Source: Ophiura sarsii
Lineage: Eukaryota; Echinodermata; Ophiuroidea; Amphilepidida; Ophiuridae
Length of the DNA: 64,000 bases
NCBI GenBank assembly: GCA_035610835.1
Contig: CM069446.1
Span: 74,199,062-74,263,061, forward strand
Direction: 5' to 3'
Shown here: positions 1 through 11,945 of the stretch, in pieces
Layout of the letters: each line of letters starts with the position of its first letter
How positions within the stretch are numbered: the first letter of the stretch is position 1
The notes under the pieces: model-generated
What the model was told of the DNA's origin: nothing
Databases searched by the model: none
What the model saw: the letters and a program-made list of their open reading frames with translations, nothing else
Made by a program: the position numbers and the translations under genes

Positions 1-367
1 TCATATATGGGGGGTAACCGGCATAATTTTGAGCTAGAGCCTTTTCAAAAAGTACGAGTTGAGTTTTCCTGGTCACACGCAATTGTTGATTAAGATTATT
101 GCGTCAGATACCGGAAATGACCTGAACACAAATGTCTCTGTTAAAATATTAAAAAATCATCATTGCATCAATTTTTTTGGACCTGAAGAACGCTGATGTG
201 TCTGTCAAAATTCACACTATATTAATTTCGCCATAACTTGTAGTAAATACCCTAATTTTAAACTGTAATTTACAATAGGTCTCCCGTTTCGGCATAGAAA
301 CGGGCCGGTTTTGTACTTTTGCCTCAAAGGGGGTAGGGCCAGACGTTATTTAGTGGTGTGAAACCAT
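1..367. other. Unannotated left edge
   Basis: No coding signal was seen. A short inverted pair (CCCGTTTC / GAAACGGG) lies near 283-304. The sequence runs into the tandem array without a recognisable transposon end, so the array's element may be truncated here. Confidence 0.4.
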
Positions 368-3300
368 AAGGCCTATCTTGATTGGATTTGGTGGAGGGAA
401 GGGGGATGGTGTGTTCTTTTGGTTCTTAATTTTTCGGGGTCATCAGGGGTCAAATATGGGGTCAAATAGATCAGTAAGGCCTATCTTGATGGGATTTGGT
501 GGACGGAAGAGGGATGGTGTGTTCTTTTTGTTGATTAATTTTTCGGGGTCATTGGGGGTCAAATATGGGGTCAAATAGATCAGTAAGGCCTATCTTGATG
601 GGATTTGGTGGAGGGAAGGGGGGTGGTGTGTTCTTTTTGTTGCTTAATTTTTCGGGGTCATTGGGGTCAAATATGGGGTCAAATAGATCAGTAAGGCCTA
701 TCTTGATGGGATTTGGTGGACGGAAGAGGGATGGGGTGTTCTTTTTGTTGCTAATTTTTTCGGGGTCATCGGGGGTCAAATATGGAGTCAAATAGATCAG
801 TAAGGCCTATCTTGATGGGATTTGGTGGACGGAAGAGGGATGGTGTGTTCTTTTTGTTGATTAATTTTTCGGGGTCATCGGGGGTCAAATATGGGGTCAA
901 ATAGATCAGTAAGGCCTATCTTGATGGGATTTGGTGGACGGAAGAGGGATGGTGTGTTCTTTTTGTTGATTAATTTTTCGGGGTAATCGGGGTCAAATAT
1001 GGGGTCAAATAGATCAGTAAGGCCTATCTTGATGAGATTTGGTGGACGGAAGAGGGATGGGGTGTTCTTTTTGTTGATTATTTTTTAAGGGTCATCAGGG
1101 GTCAAATATGGGGTCAAATAAATAAGTAAGGCCTATCTTGATGGGATTTGGTGGACGGAAGAGGGATGGTGTGTTCTTTTTGTTGATTAATTTTTCGGGG
1201 TCATCGGGGGTCAAATATGGGGTCAAATAGATCAGTAAGGCCTATCTTGATGGGATTTGGTGGAGGGAAGGGGGGTGGTGTGTTCTTTTTGTTGATTAAT
1301 TTTTCGGGGTCATCGGGGGTCAAATATGGGGTCAAATAGATCAGTAAGGCCTATCTTGATGGGATTTGGTGGAGGGAAGGGGGGTGGTGTGTTCTTTTTG
1401 TTGATTAATTTTTCGGGGTCATCGGGGGTCAAATATGGGGTCAAATAGATCAGTAAGGCCTATCTTGATGGGATTTGGTGGAGGGAAGGGGGTGGTGTGT
1501 TCTTTTTGTTGATTAATTTTTCGGGGTCATCGGGGTCAAATATGGGGTCAAATAGATCAGTAAGGCCTATCTTGATGGGATTTGGTGGACGGAAGAGGGA
1601 TGGTGTGTTCTTTTTGTTGATTAATTTTTCGGGGTCATCGGGGGTCAAATAGATCAGTAAGGCCTATCTTGATGGGATTTGGTGGAGGGAAGGGGGTGGT
1701 GTGTTCTTTTTGCTGATTACATTTTCAAGGTCATCGGAGGTCATTCAAGGTCATCGGGGGTCAAATATGGGGTCAAATAGATCAGTAAGGCCTATCTTGA
1801 TGGGATTTGGTGGAGGGAAGGGGGGTGGTGTGTTCTTTTTGCTGATTACATTTTCAAGGTCACCAGAGGTCATCGGGGTCAAATATGGGGTCAAATAGAT
1901 CAGTAAGGCCTATTTTGATGAGATTTGGTGGAGGGAAGGGGAGTGGTGTGTTCTTTTTGCTGAATAAATTTTCAAGGTCATCAGAGGTCATTCAAGGTCA
2001 TCGGGGTCAAATAAGATCCATAAGGCCTATCTTGATTGGATTTGGTGGAGGGAAGGGGGATGGTGTGTTCTTTTGGTTCTTAATTTTTCGGGGTCATCAG
2101 GGGTCAAATATGGGGTCAAATAGATCAGTAAGGCCTATCTTGATGGGATTTGGTGGACGGAAGAGGGATGGTGTGTTCTTTTTGTTGATTAATTTTTCGG
2201 GGTCATTGGGGGTCAAATATGGGGTCAAATAGATCAGTAAGGCCTATCTTGATGGGATTTGGTGGAGGGAAGGGGGGTGGTGTGTTCTTTTTGTTGCTTA
2301 ATTTTTCGGGGTCATTGGGGTCAAATATGGGGTCAAATAGATCAGTAAGGCCTATCTTGATGGGATTTGGTGGACGGAAGAGGGATGGGGTGTTCTTTTT
2401 GTTGATTATTTTTTCGGGGTCATCGAGGGTCAAATATGGGGTCAAATAGATCAGTAAGGCCTATCTTGATGGGATTTGGTGGACGGAAGAGGGATGGTGT
2501 GTTCTTTTTGTTGATTAATTTTTCGGGGTCATCGGGGGTCAAATATGGGGTCAAATAGATCAGTAAGGCCTATCTTGATGGGATTTGGTGGACGGAAGAG
2601 GGATGGTGTGTTCTTTTTGTTGATTAATTTTTCGGGGTAATCGGGGTCAAATATGGGGTCAAATAGATCAGTAAGGCCTATCTTGATGAGATTTGGTGGA
2701 CGGAAGAGGGATGGGGTGTTCTTTTTGTTGATTATTTTTTCGGGGTCATCAGGGGTCAAATATGGGGTCAAATAAATCAGTAAGGCCTATCTTGATGGGA
2801 TTTGGTGGACGGAAGAGGGATGGTGTGTTCTTTTTGTTGATTAATTTTTCGGGGTCATCGGGGGTCAAATATGGGGTCAAATAGATCAGTAAGGCCTATC
2901 TTGATGGGATTTGGTGGAGGGAAGGGGGGTGGTGTGTTCTTTTTGTTGATTAATTTTTCGGGGTCATCGGGGGTCAAATATGGGGTCAAATAGATCAGTA
3001 AGGCCTATCTTGATGGGATTTGGTGGAGGGAAGGGGGGTGGTGTGTTCTTTTTGTTGATTAATTTTTCGGGGTCATCGGGGGTCAAATATGGGGTCAAAT
3101 AGATCAGTAAGGCCTATCTTGATGGGATTTGGTGGAGGGAAGGGGGTGGTGTGTTCTTTTTGTTGATTAATTTTTCGGGGTCATCGGGGTCAAATATGGG
3201 GTCAAATAGATCAGTAAGGCCTATCTTGATGGGATTTGGTGGACGGAAGAGGGATGGTGTGTTCTTTTTGTTGATTAATTTTTCGGGGTCATCGGGGGTC

Positions 3301-3828
3301 AAATAGATCAGTAAGGCCTATCTTGATGGGATTTGGTGGAGGGAAGGGGGGTGGTGTGTTCTTTTGGTTGATTAATTTTTCGGGGTCAAATATGGGGTCA
3401 AATAGATCAGTAAGGCATATCTTGATGGGATTTTGTGGAGGGAAGGGGGGTGGTGTGTTCTTTTTGTTGATTAATTTTTCGGGGTCATCGGGGGTCAAAT
3501 ATGGGGTCAAATAGATCAGTAAGGCCTATCTTGATTGGATTTGGTGGAGGGAAGGGGGGTGGTGTATTCTTTTTGCTGATTAAATTTTCAAGGTCATCGG
3601 AGGTCATTCAAGGTCATCTGGGGTCAAATAAGATCCGTAAGGCCTATCTTGATGGGATTTGGTGGACGGAAGAGGGATGGTGTGTTCTTTTTGTTGATTA
3701 ATTTGTCGAGGTCATCAGAGGTCATCTGGGGTCAAATAAGATCTGTAAGGCCTATCTTGATGTGATTTGGTGTAGGGAAGGGGGTTGGTGTGTTCTTTTT
3801 GTTGATTAATTTTTTCAAGGTATTACAT
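368..3828 (+). repeat. 109-bp minisatellite, about 31 units
   Basis: The unit (~109 bp) contains GGTCAAATATGGGGTCAAAT, then AGTAAGGCCTATCTTGATGG, a GGTGGAGGGAAGGGGG box and TGTGTTCTTTTTGTTGATTA. Units vary by small substitutions and by loss of an 'atatggggtcaa' segment. A block starting at 376 recurs at 2031 with the same order of unit variants (offset 1655 bp), so there is higher-order duplication. Open frames through the array are periodic by-products, not genes. Confidence 0.95.
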
Positions 3829-3954
3829 CCCTTGCATTAACTACAATGCATACCTCTGTGACAGTGCTACATTGTATCATATGTTTCATCATCATTTCTT
3901 TCAAGTCACTTTTGATGAACAGGCGAGACGCGCCGTTCGAGAACCGCCTTGTTG
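3829..3954 (+). mobile_element. Right end of the minisatellite-bearing element (copy 1)
   Basis: These ~126 bp after the array are nearly identical to 22561-22692, which follows the second array. They end in a CAGGCGAGAC motif and a shared tail finishing GAACCGCCTTGT; similarity stops there. In copy 2 the reverse complement GTCTCGCCTG is found at the left, so the motif is a 10-bp (sub)terminal inverted repeat of a non-autonomous DNA element. The left end of copy 1 was not found. Confidence 0.7.
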
Positions 3955-4059
3955 AAAAAAATGGAGATGAGGCCTTGTGTTTCTGAGCCCTTGAAATTTA
4001 GCATCTCTCTTAACCCTAACCCCGGTTTAGGGTTTTTGACCGGGATCACAATTTTCAAG

Positions 4060-4162
4060 GAAAAAACACCAACTAAATCTCCTGGAACCTACCAGGATTC
4101 GATCCGGGGACCCTCCGTTCACAAGCCCCACGTCCAACCCACTAAGCCACGGCCCTCAGCTA
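4060..4162 (-). mobile_element. tRNA-derived SINE fragment
   Basis: The minus strand reads GTGGCTTAGTGGGTTGG (A-box-like) and, about 40 nt on, GGATCGAATCC (B-box-like), the spacing of an internal RNA polymerase III promoter. No acceptor stem pairs with the ends and an A/T-rich body follows, so this is a SINE head and not a functional tRNA gene. Confidence 0.6.
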
Positions 4163-4717
4163 CACATTCACGCAATATACTGTGCTCACTATATAGGCTT
4201 GGTTGTCTACGTCATCGAAAACCGGCAGCGCATGCGATTGGAGAGGGACTTAGGATTAGCATTTTTTAGCATTCAGGGGGGTAAGGGTTAAAATAAGTAA
4301 GTCGCAGTACCAAATTAAAACTATATTTGAAATCGCCTTCCTCCCCCATCGCAAACCCCTTCCCTGACTTCCTTCCTCAGCGCAAACCCCTTCCCTCACT
4401 TCCTCCCCTCCCCTCTTCCCTTTCACAACCTCCTCTCCTATTCCATTTCATAAACCGTCGCATTTTTAAATGTTAACCCCATCCCATTTCCTGCAGTCAG
4501 TCAGTCAGCCTGGCCAGAGAAATGTAATGTGTAACCCTTCAACTCAGCTCAATATTTGAGCTGATTTAAGTGTTTTGAGTTGTAAAAATTAACACATTTT
4601 CAATTTATTTACATTGAGCTATTATTTTACAAACTTTGTCAGAGTTTTCCGAAGCATTCTATCACACACCTCCTTACAATTTGTATAATTCTTCATTTGT
4701 TTACACCTTTTGCAGAG

Positions 4718-5378
4718 TAAGAATCGCAACCTGACCAAACAAATCGTCCAGCTCAACAAGTCCAGTAAACAAGTCCAGTTAGACAGGAAGTCTAACAGTA
4801 TCAAAGAGGAAAAGGAGAAACGAGCAGAAGAAAAATCAAGGGAGAAAGAGAAGGAAAGGGAGAGAGAGAAGGAGAGGGAAAAGGAGCGGGAGCGGGAAAG
4901 GGAGAAGGAAAGGGAGCGAGCAAGGAAACTAATGGAAATGGAAAAAGAGAGGGAGAGAGAAAGGGAAATTGAAATGGAAAAAGAAAGAGAGAGAGAAAGG
5001 GAAATTGAAAAGGAAAGGGAAAAAGAAAGTGATAATGAAATGGAAAAGCAAAGGGAAGGAGAAAGTGATAATGAAATGGAAAAGCAAAGGGAAGGAGAAA
5101 GTGATAATGAAATGGAAAAACAAAGGGAAATAGAAAGTGATAACGAAATGGAAAAGGAAAGGGAAGGAGAAAGTGATAATGAAATGGAAAAGCAAAAGGA
5201 AAGTGATAATGAAATGGAAAAACAAAGAGAAATCGAAAGTGATAATGAAATGGAAAAACAAAGGGAAATCGAAAGTGATAATGAAATGGAAAAACAAAGA
5301 GAAAGTGATAATGAAATGGAAAAGGAAAGGGAAAGAGAAAGTGATAATGAAATGGAAAAGGAAAACAAGGAAGGTTAA
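4718..5378 (+). CDS. Candidate terminal exon: Glu/Lys/Arg-rich protein with 12-residue repeats
   Basis: A pyrimidine-rich tract and TTTTGCAG end at 4717, a good 3' splice site, and the frame is open in phase 0 from there to the stop at 5376-5378 (220 codons after the junction). The first ~33 residues (SKNRNLTKQIVQLNKSSKQV and following) are ordinary coiled-coil-like sequence. Then comes an EKEREREKER-type charged stretch, then about ten copies of a 12-residue repeat of the form ESDNEMEKQREG, encoded by a 36-nt minisatellite that stays in frame. The 5' exons would lie left of the window or in unrecognised sequence. I do not recognise the family. It could be the disordered tail of a coiled-coil or RNA-associated protein. 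The antisense Ser/Leu/Phe-rich frames are shadows of the repeat. Confidence 0.45.
5027..5360 (+). repeat. 36-bp coding minisatellite
   Basis: Repeats of GAAAGTGATAATGAAATGGA plus a variable AAGCAAAGGGAAGGA-type tail; some units are shortened to 24 nt. Unit lengths are multiples of 3, so the frame is kept through the array, which supports translation of this exon. Confidence 0.8.
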
Positions 5379-5635
5379 GGTAACCGTGTGGAGGTTAAGA
5401 GTCAAAATAACCATGTGGCGGCTAAAGCCTGTGAAGAAAAGTAGATACAGGACTTGGTCCAGGTCTAATTTAAATATTCAAGTGCTGAAAAAAGTTAAAG
5501 GTTAGAAGAAAGTTGTATAATGCAGCACTTAGAGGTCTACATTACCAGATCATGGCCAGGATAATGAAAGAGCCATGTTTATAATAGTCTATTCCATCAG
5601 TGACTTGTGACCATATATATCTTGTACTGCTTTAG

Positions 5636-5773
5636 TCAAAGGTTAAGGAACTGGTACGGGACCTACGAGACATATTCTCCTGGCCACCGTCCGACATATG
5701 CGGGCGCACTTCAATCAGCTTACTGCGCATGCTTGAAAACTCACAAAATGCCGCTAACCAGTCAGAGCTGTGA
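5636..5773 (+). CDS. Possible small terminal exon, 45 codons
   Basis: After an acceptor-like TACTGCTTTAG ending at 5635, a frame opens (SKVKELVRDLRDIFSWPPSD and following) and stops at TGA 5771-5773. Its composition is protein-like and differs from the surrounding A/T-rich DNA. It may belong to the same transcript as 4718-5378, but I could not find a donor that joins the two in phase. The family is not recognised; a chance open frame is possible. Confidence 0.25.
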   Translation, partial: SKVKELVRDLRDIFSWPPSDICGRTSISLLRMLENSQNAANQSEL

Positions 5774-7027
5774 GGTTGAGCTCACGTATTGCGCCCCACT
5801 GATGTCCGTTGCACTGTACTGTTTTGGGGGTGACCTCAACCTCATGTGACGTGAGTTGATGGACATGCATAAGACTTGGAGTAGGTCTACTATGTAAGCT
5901 GTCTTTGTATCCAATCTATTTTATACTGATGGTCAGAACTTGATGATACTTGCATCTTGCAGACAAAATTGTCGCTATTTTTGTAATGTTTTGTTATTTA
6001 TTGTTGTCTTCTTAGAAGGCTTATGTTGTCTCTCTTCCATAATTTGTTATGTACTGCTTCTTCAAAGCTTATAGGGGTTCCACACTTGTAAATACATTGT
6101 ACCCGTGGTGTATGCAGGACTTCCCTTGCGAGGGGGGGGGGGGGCTCTCCATCCCCTCGAATGACCTCACATGATTTTGGCTTTAGTATTTGATTCTGAA
6201 AACATGCAATGTGTGGATATTTTTACTATCAACGTGAATCTAGCAGCATGTAGACTGATATTGGGTTCAATCATGATTTTAGGATTAATGTAGATACCTT
6301 TTTTGAACCATTGTTCTTGAGCTCCGTAGCTTTCAAGATCATCACGACCCCTTCGCTGAATGAAGGGGTCGCGATGACATTGAAAGCTATAAGGAGCTCG
6401 TGAACAATGGTTCGAAGAAGGTATCTAAATTATCCTAAAACCTGAATCTAGTCATGATTAAGTCACATTTTGGTCTTGAACATGCTTCTAAATACTAAAT
6501 TCCTTTCGACCACCCCCCCCCCCCTGGAATGATGGTCATAGGTAGGTCTGTGCCCCCCCCCCCCAATTTGGACACACCACTGCATTGGACTGTGAAACTT
6601 ATCATTTAGATCAAACACATATCCCTTTAGACGTTACTTCCTTAAAAACGTAGAACAAAATATATGAACAGATGCCCATGTATTGTTACACTCTGTCAAC
6701 ACATAATCTGTTTGGCGCATAGAAATAGAACAGAGACGCCAAAGCTCAACACCATTGCTGTTGCATATGGTATCTCAGACAGATGGTGCACTATTGGCTG
6801 TGCCCAAACACAGTTGTGTCCAGTCACGTAAACATGATGCACTTGTCAAGTGTTACATGTTGCTCCTATTGCATTAATATGTACCAAAGAATCTTGGTGT
6901 TGGAATAACAAAATTAATCCTAAAGCACTTAAAGAAATGATCTAACGTTTGTCCATCCAATTTAGTAATACTGCAGACGATGATATATAGATTGTTCACA
7001 TACCCCATTTCACTATCGAAGTGATTA
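5774..7027. other. Intergenic, with C/G homopolymers
   Basis: No gene was seen. It holds G and C runs (near 6131, 6515 and 6557) and the palindrome annotated separately. Confidence 0.4.
6269..6461. repeat. ~190-bp foldback palindrome
   Basis: The arms pair across a centre near 6360 (GACCCCTTC / GAAGGGGTC). They include TAGATACC / GGTATCTA, GAACCATTGTTC / GAACAATGGTTC and ATCATGATT / AATCATGA toward the ends. It would form one long hairpin. It is probably a small foldback transposon; no target duplication was identified. Confidence 0.75.
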
Positions 7028-7715
7028 TACAGGGTGACCCAGAAAATGTTGAACCCAAAAATCACAAATTTAAAAAAAATAATTAAGAATAAAAATAAAT
7101 AAATATGGCATTCTGTTTTCAACAGTTATGTAAACAATTTAGTCAGCTTTCTGGAGAACTTTAGATCATGTAAATTGGCCTTACCAAACTAAAGATACAC
7201 TTGATTGTGTGACAGGGGTGTTTTCGCCCTTTTGTAAAAGTGAAAAAATTGTAACTTGGTTCAGATATGAAACCTAATTCTGTTCTAAGTACGGTGAGTT
7301 AAGTAATCTTTTCTTTTGATCTGTATTTATCAAATTAACATTTTCAAATGAAGTCAAGGGGGCTTCAGTTTTTGTTTTCAAAGTCTCTTATATAATAATA
7401 ATATTGATTTACATAATAAATGAATATTGATGAGATACTGTGCAGAAATGGTTTCAAACAGGCACTTGTTCTGCTCATGTAGCATGAAACCATTTTGTTG
7501 CACTTCACTTACACTACAAAACAACACTTCTTACAAAATTACACGTATTTTAAGTTTCGTGTGTCCTATTTTTATGATCTAAAATGTTTCAGAAAGTTAA
7601 ATGTATGGTGCACATAGCTGGTGACCGAGTTATGCAATATTTTGTTATTTTAATGGTAAACAAAATTATTGAATTTTGTGATTTTTGGGTTCAACATTTT
7701 CTGGGTCACCCTGTA
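7028..7715. mobile_element. Tc1/mariner-like MITE with ~45-bp terminal inverted repeats
   Basis: The left end TACAGGGTGACCCAGAAAAT continues into GTTGAACCCAAAAATCACAA; the right end is its reverse complement, ending CACCCTGTA. TA lies at both edges. The CAGGGTG tip is typical of mariner-type elements. There is no transposase frame inside, so it is non-autonomous. Confidence 0.8.
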
Positions 7716-7890
7716 TATGGTTCACGCCATAGACTTTTATGTGGCAATCATTTTGATCTCAAAATTGTGATCCAGTTGACATAGTAATAATCGGATTACA
7801 CCTAACACTTCAATCCTGAATAGAACTCATAGGCCCTAGTACTTTTTGATGTGACTATACACATTTGGTAACCATTGCTGTAAATACATA

Positions 7891-8219
7891 TAAGGCAACT
7901 AAAAAAAAGATGTTTGGTTGCCCTCCGCGACCGACCCAAAAATCAAGAAATTCGCTGGACGCTTTTTTAAATATTTTTCGCCAAATATAAAATTCAAAAA
8001 TTGCTGTTCTTTCACAGTTGAAATATAAACACCACATGTCAGAGGCGATAAACAGCTTTGAAATTTGTATTTAAAAAAAATCATATTAAAAAATTCCATC
8101 GCGCCCGGAAAAAGAAGAAAAAACGCCCGACATTTTTTTCTTCAAAAAAGGATCGACCTACTGACCCTCCAAAATGTTGCCCTGTGAGGGCAACCAAACA
8201 TTGTTTTTTGTTGGCCTAA
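7891..8219. mobile_element. PIF/Harbinger-like MITE 1 (TAA duplication)
   Basis: TAA flanks both sides. Inside, the left end GGCAACTAAAAAAAAGATG continues TTTGGTTGCCCTC and mirrors the right end, which finishes CAACCAAACATT...GTTGGCC. A 3-bp TTA/TAA target and a GGCC/GGCA tip are hallmarks of the PIF/Harbinger (Tourist) group. The inner part of this terminal repeat is not shared with the other members in the window. Confidence 0.75.
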
Positions 8220-8577
8220 TAAGAACAAACGTGTAACATTGGATGTTCTACATGACACTGTGTTGCAGTTCACTGTGTTACTGTGTTGCAGCTCATACAT
8301 CTCAGTCGTCCACACTGTGAGCCCTGGGCAGCCATAGCCGCATAACATGCAATATCTTTCTGGTTTGTTATTTTAAAGACCATTTCTGTTTGATCGTAGA
8401 AAAAGGCAGGGTTTTACCATTTAAGACACCAATCAAATAGTTTAATTTTTAAGGTCTGTGAGCGTAAATATGTAGTGTAATTCAGAATCAGTGTAGTTAA
8501 AATTCCTACTTTTTAGAATTCTTAAAGATCAACTTTGTAGATAGCTGATTGCAATTATGTTTTCATGCAACTTGTGG

Positions 8578-8921
8578 TTAGGCCAAGTAAAACAAAACAA
8601 CAGTTGATCGTCCGGACTTTTCAAAAAAAGGATGAGGGAGGGGCTTTTTATTTATTTATTTTTTTCCAAGATGGCAGCCGGCTTTTTTAAGTAAAGATTT
8701 TTCAGTCTGAGCCTCTTTACATTGTATATGCATTTATTTATTTAATGTACAGATACAGTTTTAATAAAGTTTTACTGGAGCAACTTAAACATTTAATAGT
8801 TTTACATGCAATTTTTCGAAAAGTTTTACTACAAAAATAAAAAATCATAAAAAAATCAATGCGGCACAAAAAAAGAAAGCGGGCGGGACGATCAACTGTT
8901 GTTTTGTTTTACTTGGCCTTA
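8578..8921. mobile_element. PIF/Harbinger-like MITE 2 (TTA duplication)
   Basis: TTA, then GGCCAAGTAAAACAAAACAA and CAGTTGATCGTCC on the left; the exact reverse complement ends in CTTGGCC then TTA on the right, giving inverted repeats of ~33 bp. The interior is A/T-rich with poly-T tracts and no reading frame. Confidence 0.85.
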
Positions 8922-9957
8922 TATCGGAAAATTTAAGAAATGACATAAGATGTTTTTAAATTGTATGTTTGATAGGGGCCACACGTGCAACAAAAGAGTT
9001 CAGTATTTTTAAACAACTTAAATGTTTTTTAATTGGTAGAGCACATTACATTTTTGCATTAAAATAATGACTTTTGCAAAGCATTTTATTTGAGGGTGTT
9101 ACACGACCTTAGAAGATAACATTTATTGTATTACAAATTTACATGAACAAATTCAGTTTTGTGGTAGGAATTTATTTCAAACTTGATTCTCACAAAAGAT
9201 AGTAGTTGGAATAATTTTGGTATGCTATAGATGAGGTGACATTTGTTGACATTTAGGAAGCCCTCTGTTGGTTTGAGACAAAACACACCGGGCAAGAGTT
9301 GCTTAGGAATGCTATAAGCTATCGCATTTCACACAAAAAACTAAAACTAAATGAGTTTTACAATTCATTAGAAAGAAATTTCATGTTGTCTTCATTAACT
9401 TTACTGTATATTCTGCCTGGAGGGAAACAACAGAGGGTGTCCCATTTGTAAATACATGACATCATATGTCACCTCATCTATACTGTTTTGAATACCAAGT
9501 TTTAATCTTGTGAAGAAGTAGTGCAATTACTCAAACATGTTTATTTGTATTTATTATGTAATTTTGAACGAACAATAATATGAATTTTGTTTTATTTCTT
9601 GTGAAGAAAGGGTGTAATTCCACCCATCACAATTTTATCTACTGACAAAATCTCATTTTTTATACAGTATTTTTTAACGTCAATTTCTGATTATGTTATT
9701 GTGAATGAACTATTTTGGTTTTACCCAAATTTATATTTGGTTGAACTCATTAAACTACTAAATTTGAGAGGGTATTTGATTTTGGCTAATATTGCTTTGA
9801 GCTCGTCATTTTCCAATTTGAATACCGTGTCAAATCTTTTATGATGTAAATATGTAAGGATCTGCCAAATCAAAAATATCCAAAAAATGAAGCAATTTTG
9901 CACAAATCAATCTGTATCCAAGTAGATTATGTAGTCTTACAAAAACGAAACTGTAAC
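8922..9957. other. Intergenic A/T-rich DNA
   Basis: No coding or structural RNA signal was seen. A short inverted pair (ATGAGGTGACATTTG near 9232; ATATGTCACCTCATC near 9465) may mark another ~250-bp element. Confidence 0.3.
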
Positions 9958-10389
9958 AAGCCTTGATAATAATTAATCTTTCCCTCATGATGGTCGAGAA
10001 ATGAATCTCGATCAGGATTTGAACCTGGGACCTCCTGAACTCCAGGAGGTCTCTTCTAGAGAAGCGGGAGAAATATGGGAAGTTAAGGAAGGTGTCAACC
10101 CTTTTTTATGAAATATATCAAGCACTGTAACTTTGAACGTAATAATAATGTAATGCACATAAAAATATACAATTTTTGAAATGAAATGAGTCGGAAGAAT
10201 CCATTTTTGGTATTAAATTCCACAAAAAAAGTGATTTTTAGGTCGTCCGTAGGAAGAGACCTTATGGCAGCATCCTTCGTGTGTAGTCTGTGTGTGTAGT
10301 CTGTGTGTGTGTCAACAATTTGGTATACACTTTTTGGTATACACTTTTTGTTACAATTTGGTATACACTTTTTGTTTTGTCCATTTCTT

Positions 10390-11390
10390 TTCCATACAAT
10401 GTCCAATTGCAATCAAACTTCGGTCATAGATGCAACATGGGAACCTTCATATGTTAATGAGGTCAAAGGTCACATACCAAGGTCAAAGGTCATCCGAGGT
10501 CAAGATGTATATGTAAAAGTGGCTGCATATGTAAAATTGATTACATTTGTTCATTTCTTTTCCATACAATGACCAATTGTAACCAAACTTTGGTCATAGA
10601 TACAACATGGAAACCTTCATATGTTAATGAGGTCAAAGGTCACATACCAAGGTCAAAGGTCATCTGAGGTCAAGATGTAAATGTAGAAATGGCTGCATAT
10701 GTAAAATTGATTACATTTTTCCATTTCTTTTCCATACAATGTCCAATTGCAATCAAACTTCGGTCATAGATGCAACATGGGAACCTTCATATGTTAATGA
10801 GGTCAAAGGTCACATACCAAGGTCAAAGGTCATCCGAGGTCAAGCTGCATATGTAGAATTGATTACATTTGTCCATTTCTTTTCCATACAATGACCAATT
10901 GTAACCTAACTTTGGTCATAGATATAACATGGAAACCTTCATATGTTAATGAGGTCAAAGGTCACATACCAAGGTCAAAGGTCATCTGAGGTCAAGATGT
11001 AAATGTAGAAATGGCTGCATATGTAAAATTGATTACATTTTTCCATTTCTTTTCCATACAATGACCAATTGCAACCAAACTTCAGTCATAGATACAACAT
11101 GGACACCCGCATATGTTAATGAGGTCAAAGGTCGCATAGAAAGGTCAAAGGTCATCTGAGGTCAAGATGTAAAAATTAGTACACTTTTTTTTTGTCTCTT
11201 GTTCATTTTTTTTTTGTCTCTTGTTCATTTTTCCATACAATGACCAATTGCAACCAAACTTGGGTCACGGATGCAACATGGAAACATTCATATGTTAATT
11301 AGGTCAAAGGTCACATACCAAGGTCAAAGGTCATATGAGGTCAAGATGTAAAATTAGCTGCATATGTAAAATTAATTACATTTAAACAGG
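10390..11390 (+). repeat. Six ~170-bp repeats carrying twelve DR1-type AGGTCA motifs
   Basis: Each unit holds TTTCCATACAATGACCAATT, TTCATATGTTAATGAGG and two copies of AGGTCAAAGGTCA eight bases apart. The pairs start near 10460, 10630, 10800, 10952, 11122 and 11301; only the first motif at 11122 departs (final A to G). AGGTCA-N1-AGGTCA is the classical direct-repeat-1 site for RXR, HNF4 and COUP-TF type nuclear receptors. The motifs are seen; regulatory function is unproven. Confidence 0.85.
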
Positions 11391-11571
11391 TGAAGTACAA
11401 TTGCAACCAAACTCCAGGATGTTTATTTTATTTTTTATATCCTGGATCCGCTAGTGGTCTAACCTCTTTCTTTCTAGATGCCTGTGGTTTGAGATCCACC
11501 TTGTTTTTAATCTACCCTATAAACGGACGACCTATTTGGGACCGCTGTCCCTATTTTTATATTTTTGCCTA

Positions 11572-11945
11572 AAAATCTCTTTTTTGGCGCCAATTTTTTC
11601 AGACAACCTAACAAAATCTTTTTTTTGTTGTTAAAAATTCCAAAATTTCACAAAAATCATTATAAAGTCAATTATCTAGGATCGGTTAGGTTTTTTTTGG
11701 CTTAAAAATGTGTAGTTTTGAAAATATTGACCAAAAAATGAGATTTTTTAGATTAAAAAAAGAGAAATTTGAACCTTCTGGTCAATAATTTCAAAACTAA
11801 ACATTTTTAAGCCAAAAAAAAAAGAAGATCCTAGACTTAAGATGATTTTGGTGACATTTTTGAATTTTTAACCAAAAACAGATTTTGTTATGTTGTCTGA
11901 AAAATGTTACAGTGCTTGATAAATTTGGCGCCAAAAAGGGTTGAC
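11572..11945. repeat. Long hairpin (foldback), family shared with 39620-40070
   Basis: Arms pair around ~11755: TTTTTGGCGCCAA, CAGACAACCTAACAAAATC, GTCAATTATCTAGGATC and GCTTAAAAATGTGTAGTTTT on the left have reverse complements on the right. A sequence of the same order and wording forms the palindrome at 39620-40070. Confidence 0.75.

Noticed and set aside
378..3701. Series of open frames with GFGGGKGDGVFFL-type peptides
   Set aside because: They exactly follow the 109-bp minisatellite on both strands and have no splice or start context; repeat by-products.
4622..5414. Antisense Ser/Leu/Phe-rich frames
   Set aside because: Reverse reading of the AG-rich coding repeat; no initiation context and extreme composition.
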